Below are positions 5,426 to 8,811 of a stretch of 8,811 nucleotides of DNA, in pieces. The DNA is taken from the NCBI GenBank assembly GCA_014381165.1, contig JACMIM010000240.1, positions 1-8,811 of the forward strand. Reading direction: 5' to 3'. The stretch comes from Roseiflexaceae bacterium. GTDB lineage: Bacteria > Chloroflexota > Chloroflexia > Chloroflexales > Roseiflexaceae. The number at the start of each line of letters is the position of its first letter. Positions within the stretch are counted from its first letter, which is position 1. The position numbers and the translations under genes were made by a program. The notes below the pieces were generated by a model. It had not been told where the DNA came from and ran no database searches. It saw only the letters and a program-made list of their open reading frames with translations.

Positions 5426-6142
5426 ATGGCAACTAATACCAAGCGCCGCGGGTTCATGAAGGCCGGGGCCGGCCTGGGTGGCGGCATCGCAGCAGTGAGT
5501 TTCGCACACGCCTTCGGCATGGTCGATTCGGCCATGGCCGCCCACGACAAGATGGACGATGTCGCGACGATCGCCAACCTGGCCGCCACCGCCGAGACGT
5601 TGGCCGCGACCAGCTACTACAACACGATCGTCAACAACCCGATCGGCTACAGCGCCAACATTCTGCTCTACTTCAGGTACGCACTCAGCTCCGAGATCTA
5701 CCACTTGGAAGTGCTTGAGTCGCTTGGCGGCAGGGCACTCGCCAACCGCTTCTACGTGCCTGCTCGCTTCCTTTCAGATCTCGCGACCAACAATGCCACC
5801 TTCGAGGCGGCTGAGACGGCCTTCACCGGCGCGTACCTAGCGGCCACCCGCCGCTTCGCCGAGCTGGGCAACCCACGCCTGGCCGCGACCACCGCGCAGC
5901 ACGCCGCCACCGAGGCCGAGCACTTGGCGCTCCAGCGCATGAGCGGCGGCAAGGTGCCGAACCCGAACGCGCTGCCGGCTCCGATCTACTACAACGTTTC
6001 CGACGCACTGCCGACCCTGGCTCCGTTCCTTTCGGCTGGCACGGGCTTCATTGGCCCGGTCGAGTTCCCCGGCAAGGACGCCTGCCGCCGCGTCGCGGGC
6101 GTGACCGCCTTCCCAGTTCCGACCTTCCTGGGCGTGTTCTAG
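5426..6142 (+). CDS. Tat-exported ferritin-like domain protein
   Basis: A 238-residue protein. The N-terminus is a twin-arginine signal: KRRGFMKAG at 6-14, a Gly/Ala-rich hydrophobic core to about residue 30, and a likely cleavage near AMA-A (36-39), so it is probably folded in the cytoplasm before export. The mature part is a ferritin-like four-helix bundle with two metal-type E-x-x-H motifs, E90-I-Y-H93 and E163-A-E-H166, plus acidic residues in the partner helices (E57, E130). That arrangement suits a di-iron or manganese centre. The Tat route fits a protein loaded with cofactor before export. The C-terminal about 60 residues (AGTGFIGPVEFPG, then FPVPTFLGVF) are a non-helical tail. It resembles the broad ferritin-like family that includes plant desiccation-related proteins; the actual role (metal storage, oxidative stress or other) is unknown. 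ATG 5426 has a strong AAGGAG. It is probably monocistronic, ending at the hairpin at 6151. Confidence 0.85.
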   Translation: MATNTKRRGFMKAGAGLGGGIAAVSFAHAFGMVDSAMAAHDKMDDVATIANLAATAETLAATSYYNTIVNNPIGYSANILLYFRYALSSEIYHLEVLESLGGRALANRFYVPARFLSDLATNNATFEAAETAFTGAYLAATRRFAELGNPRLAATTAQHAATEAEHLALQRMSGGKVPNPNALPAPIYYNVSDALPTLAPFLSAGTGFIGPVEFPGKDACRRVAGVTAFPVPTFLGVF

Positions 6143-6150
6143 GTACGTTT

Positions 6151-6198
6151 CTCCCGACATGTGGCGGCGCAGCCGCCACATGTCGGGAGAGTTCTTTT
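6151..6198 (+). terminator. 18-bp perfect hairpin, intrinsic terminator of the ferritin-like gene
   Basis: Arms 6151-6168 and 6172-6189 are perfect complements around the 3-base loop gca. The sequence agttctttt follows on the + strand, giving a moderate U-rich tail 8 bases after the stop codon. It also lies between two convergent genes, so it may block read-through from either side. Confidence 0.7.
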
Positions 6199-6226
6199 CG
6201 GGGGTCGAAGACCCCCGTACCCCCTG
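6199..6226 (-). repeat. G-run hairpin module after the deoxynucleoside kinase gene
   Basis: An 8-bp perfect stem (6199-6206 with 6210-6217, loop gaa) directly follows the stop codon of the minus-strand kinase gene. On the minus strand it reads GGGGG, spacer, GGGGG, loop, CCCCCG, then AAAAGAAC, closely paralleling the module at 4811-4834. It may act as a transcript 3'-end stabiliser or weak terminator; there is no U-tract on the kinase strand. Confidence 0.5.
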
Positions 6227-6892
6227 CTACGGCATCAGCCGCTCCAGCACCACACCTCCCAGCCCCACAGTTTGCGCGATCAGCGCGACCACCTCGCGGC
6301 GAGCCTGCACATCGTGAGCGAAATCCAACCCGTCGGTTTCAATCGTCATCACCGGGCACAGCTCGAACTTGCGCACCCACTCATCATAGCGGCGGTTGAG
6401 CTGCTCTAGATAATCGGCTGGAATGGCCTGCTCATACGATCGCGCTCTGCCGTTGATCCGCTCAAGCAATGTTGGCACGCTAGCGTGCAGATACACCAGC
6501 AGTGTGGGCGGCGTGATGGCGCGGGTCAGCGCGATGAACAGCTTGCGGTAGGTTCGAAAGTCGCGGTGCGAGAAAATCCCCTGCTCTAGCAGCCCCTTCA
6601 CGAACACCTCATAGTCCTCGTAGATGCTGCGGTCTTGTAGCACTGAAACGGGGGTATCGGCGATCTCCTGGTGCTGCTCGTAGCGCTGGGTTAGAAACCA
6701 GATTTGCGAGTGGAAGCCCCAACGCTCACGATCAGCGTAGTAGTCGTCGAGGTAGGGATGGTCGGCGACCAGTTCGTAGTAGGGCTGCCAGCCAAATTCC
6801 TCGGCCAGAATCTGCACCAGCGTGCTTTTGCCAACCCCGATGTTGCCCGCGATCGTCACTTGATGCCGTCGGGCCAGACGAATATGCTCCAA
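6227..6892 (-). CDS. Deoxynucleoside kinase (dAK/dGK-type)
   Basis: A 221-residue kinase of the dCK/dGK/dNK family, which phosphorylates deoxynucleosides with ATP in the salvage pathway in the cytoplasm. Visible motifs: P-loop GNIGVGKST (16-24), E40 in the expected catalytic/substrate position, Q63 in HSQIWFL (base recognition), the DRS triplet at 87-89 in QDRSIYED, and an Arg-rich lid ERINGRAR (144-151). Length is normal for the bacterial enzymes. Substrate preference (dA/dG versus dC) cannot be fixed from these motifs. The start is TTG (complement of 6890-6892), supported by GAGGAG (complement of 6902-6907) nine bases upstream. The gene is divergent from the methyltransferase and convergent with the ferritin-like gene, so it stands alone. 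Confidence 0.9.
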   Translation of the reverse strand: MEHIRLARRHQVTIAGNIGVGKSTLVQILAEEFGWQPYYELVADHPYLDDYYADRERWGFHSQIWFLTQRYEQHQEIADTPVSVLQDRSIYEDYEVFVKGLLEQGIFSHRDFRTYRKLFIALTRAITPPTLLVYLHASVPTLLERINGRARSYEQAIPADYLEQLNRRYDEWVRKFELCPVMTIETDGLDFAHDVQARREVVALIAQTVGLGGVVLERLMP

Positions 6893-6924
6893 GGCCAGTG
6901 TCTCCTCGTATATCGATCATGGCG

Positions 6925-6933
6925 ATGATAGCA
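6925..6933 (-). promoter_or_regulatory. Extended -10 promoter TGCTATCAT for the deoxynucleoside kinase
   Basis: The complement of 6925-6933 reads TGC followed by TATCAT. It lies 33 bases upstream of the TTG start and 18 bases upstream of the GAGGAG, a sensible promoter-to-gene distance. There is no strong -35 box. The form matches the promoters at 224 and 7028. Confidence 0.4.
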
Positions 6934-7027
6934 CAAAGAAATCATTTCAGCCCATCACTGCGCGCGGGCGTATGCGTTCTGTCGGCAGCCGCCAGGCGCG
7001 TCGGTCAGTGGCGTTGAAACCCATTGC

Positions 7028-7036
7028 TGCTATACT
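7028..7036 (+). promoter_or_regulatory. Extended -10 promoter TGCTATACT for the methyltransferase gene
   Basis: TGC at 7028-7030 is followed by TATACT at 7031-7036. A TTGAAA lies at 7014-7019, but the 11-base spacing is too short for a standard -35. The transcript would have a leader of about 80 nt before ATG 7124 and may continue into rsmI. Confidence 0.4.
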
Positions 7037-7090
7037 CCGCGTTTGCCGCACCAGGGCGGCTATGGTATGCTGCCTGCATTCATTGGTTGG

Positions 7091-7115
7091 GGCGCGCCTG
7101 GTGGTGCGCCGAGGA
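7091..7115 (+). promoter_or_regulatory. GC hairpin abutting the Shine-Dalgarno sequence of the methyltransferase
   Basis: ggcgcgcc (7091-7098) can pair with ggtgcgcc (7103-7110) around a tggt loop, giving 8 pairs including one G-U in RNA. The GAGGA ribosome-binding site (7111-7115) follows with no gap, and ATG 7124 is 8 bases further. The structure could affect ribosome access. It also supports ATG 7124 over the TTG at 7043. Confidence 0.35.
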
Positions 7116-7123
7116 ATGCTTGT

Positions 7124-7831
7124 ATGCGCGCCCGTGTCCTCTCCCGCTTGAAACAAGCTACCCGACAGCTTGGCCTCCAGGTTCAGGTATTTCCCTCGGC
7201 GCAGGTGATGCCGTTACCGCTATGGGAAAGCGACCAGGCGTTCGCCGCGCTCTGGCAGCAGGCCGCGCCGCGCACGCTGGTCGATCGGCGGCGCTGCTTT
7301 ATGCTCTACCAATTGGCCCGCCAGGTGAACGCGCTGCCTGGCGAACTGGCCGAGGTCGGCGTGTTTCGCGGCGGCACCGCGCGCTTGTTGGCCGCCAATG
7401 CCACCGACACCAGCCTGCACTTGTTCGATACCTTCAGCGGCATGCCCGCCACCGACCCCCAGCGCGATCTGCACCGCGCAGGCGATTTCGAGCAAACCTC
7501 GCTGGCACAGGTGCAGCAATATCTGGCCCCGTTTGCGCATGTGCAGTTCCATCCTGGCTTTTTCCCCGCAACTGCTGGCCCAGTCGCCGAGCACAGCTTC
7601 CGGTTTGTGCATGTCGATGTCGATATCTACCAATCGACCTGGGACTGCTGCGCGTTTTTCTACCCGCGCCTGACCAGTGGCGGGGTGTTGCTGTTCGACG
7701 ATTATGGCCTGCCCAGCTGCCCTGGCGTGCGCGCGGCAGTCGACCGTTTTTTCGCCGCCTGTCCTGAATCGCCAGTGTATCTACCAACCGGGCAGGCCTT
7801 TGTCATTCGGCACACCAACCATGCGACGTAA
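7124..7831 (+). CDS. TylF-family (macrocin O-methyltransferase-like) SAM-dependent methyltransferase
   Basis: A 235-residue class I methyltransferase of the TylF type. Motifs, numbered from ATG 7124: the SAM-binding loop GELAEVGVFRGGTA (73-86, with E77 and the G-rich turn), LHLFDTFSGMP (98-108), which is nearly diagnostic for the family, HVDVDIYQST (163-172) with the metal-ligand aspartates D165 and D167, and LLFDDYG (189-195) with D192/D193. These enzymes methylate sugar hydroxyls in a Mg-dependent reaction, in antibiotic tailoring or in surface-glycan or lipid modification. No glycosyltransferase or nucleotide-sugar gene is nearby, so the acceptor is unknown. ATG 7124 was chosen for its GAGGA at 7111-7115; an upstream TTG (7043) would add 27 unrelated residues. 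rsmI follows 56 bases later on the same strand and may be co-transcribed. Confidence 0.85.
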   Translation: MRARVLSRLKQATRQLGLQVQVFPSAQVMPLPLWESDQAFAALWQQAAPRTLVDRRRCFMLYQLARQVNALPGELAEVGVFRGGTARLLAANATDTSLHLFDTFSGMPATDPQRDLHRAGDFEQTSLAQVQQYLAPFAHVQFHPGFFPATAGPVAEHSFRFVHVDVDIYQSTWDCCAFFYPRLTSGGVLLFDDYGLPSCPGVRAAVDRFFAACPESPVYLPTGQAFVIRHTNHAT

Positions 7832-7855
7832 CCACGCAGGCACGAAGACCCGAAG
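7832..7855. repeat. Degenerate CACnAAGA-type octamer repeat before rsmI
   Basis: The stretch reads as loose 8-base units of the form CAC-G-(A/C)AGG/A (cacgcagg, cacgaaga), immediately after the methyltransferase stop. It resembles the cleaner CACCAAGA units at 8723-8738. The similarity is approximate and may be coincidental. Confidence 0.35.
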
Positions 7856-7887
7856 TTTTTATTGAAATCTGGTTTCACGGAACACGT

Positions 7888-8592
7888 ATGCTCTATCTGA
7901 TTGCAACGCCAATTGGCAACCTGGGCGATATGACGGTACGGGCGATCGAGACGCTGAAAAGCGTGGACATGATCGCCAGTGAGGACACCCGCACCACCAG
8001 CATTCTGCTCAAGCACTTCGAGATTCGCAAGCCGCAAATCTCCTTTCACGATCATAACGAGCGCCACGCTGCCGAGCGCGTGATCGGCATGCTCAAGGTC
8101 GGCCAGTCGGTGGCAATCGTTTCCGACGCCGGCACGCCAGGCATCTCGGACCCTGGCTTCGCGATCGTGCGGCGCGCGATCGAGGAGGACCTGCCGTTTA
8201 CCATGGTGCCGGGGCCGGCCGCCTTTGTGATGGCGCTGGTGCTTTCGGGGCTGGCCACGCACAGCTTCACCTTTCGTGGCTTTCCGCCGCGCAAAGGTGG
8301 GCCGCGCCGCCGCTTTATTGGCGTCGACAAAAATGCGCCGCACACGCTGATCTACTATGAGAGCGTCCACCGCATCGGCGCGTTTCTTGACGACGCGCTG
8401 GCCGTGCTGGGCGATCGCCCGGCCGCGCTGGCTAGCGAATTGACCAAGAAGTTCGAATCGATCGACCGTGGGCCGCTTTCCGCCTTGATCGAGCGGCTGC
8501 CAGAAAAGCCAAAGGGCGAATATGTGGTGGTGATCGCCGGCAGCGATGGCAAACCAGCACCTGCCGACGACGAGGCAGACGACACGGAGTAG
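7888..8592 (+). CDS. rsmI: 16S rRNA (cytidine(1402)-2'-O)-methyltransferase RsmI
   Basis: A 234-residue tetrapyrrole-methylase-fold enzyme that uses SAM to methylate the 2'-O of C1402 in the ribosomal P site, tuning decoding fidelity. Visible family motifs: ATPIGNLGD (6-14), SEDTRTT (31-37), FHDHNE (53-58), SDAGTPGISDPG (79-90), VPGPAA (107-112), YYESVHR (156-162) and GEYVVVI (210-216). It is shorter than the E. coli enzyme (about 286 aa): it ends soon after the catalytic fold with an acidic tail (DDEADDTE), so the C-terminal helical domain appears to be missing. Only a weak ribosome-binding site (ACGGA) precedes ATG 7888, but the start fits the family's conserved MLYLIATPIG beginning. Its position 56 bases after the methyltransferase gene allows co-transcription; no separate promoter is evident. 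Confidence 0.95.
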   Translation: MLYLIATPIGNLGDMTVRAIETLKSVDMIASEDTRTTSILLKHFEIRKPQISFHDHNERHAAERVIGMLKVGQSVAIVSDAGTPGISDPGFAIVRRAIEEDLPFTMVPGPAAFVMALVLSGLATHSFTFRGFPPRKGGPRRRFIGVDKNAPHTLIYYESVHRIGAFLDDALAVLGDRPAALASELTKKFESIDRGPLSALIERLPEKPKGEYVVVIAGSDGKPAPADDEADDTE

Positions 8593-8654
8593 AAGAAATA
8601 GAACTTACGCAGCTGGCGCCTTCAGCCTGCGGCAGCGTGGAACAGCTATCTTTT

Positions 8655-8695
8655 TTGTTTCGTTGTTTGGTGCAGAGCACCAAACAACGAAACAA
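8655..8695. repeat. 19-bp perfect hairpin downstream of rsmI
   Basis: Arms 8655-8673 and 8677-8695 are perfect complements around the loop aga. A run of six T (8651-8656) precedes the left arm, so on the minus strand the hairpin is followed by an A/T-rich tail ending in AAAAAA read as U-poor RNA; on the + strand it is followed by ttataagg. It may end rsmI transcripts or be a mobile-repeat relic. A smaller imperfect dyad (8608-8615 with 8623-8631) lies between it and the rsmI stop. Confidence 0.65.
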
Positions 8696-8722
8696 TTATA
8701 AGGTATTTCCTTAGAAAAATAG

Positions 8723-8786
8723 CCACCAAGACACCAAGGAAGACAAAAGCTAGGTTGTTTCTTTTGGTGTCTTGGTGTCTTGGTGG
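8723..8786. repeat. Dyad of CACCAAGA octamer repeats
   Basis: ccaccaagacaccaag (8723-8738) is the perfect reverse complement of 8771-8786 (16 bp). The right side continues the same 8-base period (ggtgtctt twice, then ggtgg), and aaaag (8745-8749) pairs with ctttt (8761-8765) inside. So this is an inverted pair of short tandem arrays with a roughly 11-base apex. It lies upstream of the probable next gene and may be a dispersed intergenic repeat. Confidence 0.65.
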
Positions 8787-8805
8787 TAAACATAGCGAGG
8801 TTTGT

Positions 8806-8811
8806 ATGCCG
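8806..8811 (+). CDS. Possible start of the next gene (3' partial, two codons)
   Basis: GAGG (8797-8800) is followed after 5 bases by ATG 8806 and one proline codon before the window ends. The spacing is right for a start site and fits the + orientation of rsmI. Nothing can be said about the product. Confidence 0.25.

Noticed and set aside
7043..7123. TTG start at 7043 for the methyltransferase
   Set aside because: No ribosome-binding site at the right place, and the extra residues are Gly/Pro-rich leader sequence containing the hairpin before GAGGA.
7024..7767. 247-residue + strand open frame overlapping the methyltransferase
   Set aside because: It is an out-of-frame shadow in GC-rich DNA, rich in Arg, Ala and Pro with no family motif.
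7702..8370. 222-residue minus-strand open frame opposite the methyltransferase and rsmI
   Set aside because: Antisense to two motif-complete genes; the peptide has no recognisable domain.
8723..8786. CRISPR array
   Set aside because: The units are only 8 bases, tandem and inverted, without spacers of regular length and with no cas gene nearby.

Overview
The window looks like a chromosomal piece of a GC-rich bacterium, most likely a member of the Chloroflexota. This is inferred from the gene families (MoxR/DUF58 pair, Tat-exported ferritin-like protein, TylF-type methyltransferase, short RsmI), from extended -10 promoters of the form TGCTATnnT, and from many intergenic hairpins. No rRNA, tRNA or marker gene settles the taxonomy.

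Layout, left to right. (1) 2-136: the C-terminal end of a beta-helix-type protein. (2) 137-1475: an AT-richer island with a good extended -10 promoter, a 132-bp MITE-like element with 14-bp terminal inverted repeats and a 5-bp target duplication, and a translationally coupled pair of putative nucleases: a small PD-(D/E)XK-like protein and a PIN-domain protein. (3) 1542-2573: a cytoplasmic-looking serine hydrolase of the beta-lactamase/class C fold, running tail-to-tail into (4) a minus-strand MoxR ATPase and DUF58 membrane protein operon (2539-4710). (5) A minus-strand GNAT acetyltransferase (4836-5306), divergent from (6) a Tat-signal ferritin-like protein (5426-6142). (7) A minus-strand deoxynucleoside kinase (6227-6892), divergent from (8) a TylF-family O-methyltransferase (7124-7831), followed on the same strand by (9) rsmI (7888-8592). 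(10) 8593-8811: non-coding DNA with three dyads, then a probable start codon of the next gene at 8806.

Most genes are unrelated housekeeping or orphan genes, so only two groups show functional coupling: MoxR with DUF58, and the PD-(D/E)XK-like protein with PIN. The nuclease pair is the best candidate for a little-described system: the cistrons overlap by 4 bp, sit in an AT-richer patch, and have their leader split by a MITE that places a 27-bp perfect hairpin in the predicted 5' UTR. A second theme is the repeat content: two related G-run hairpin modules lie immediately after the stop codons of two minus-strand genes, and CACnAAGA octamer repeats lie around rsmI.

All functions come from reading motifs by eye; no database search was run.
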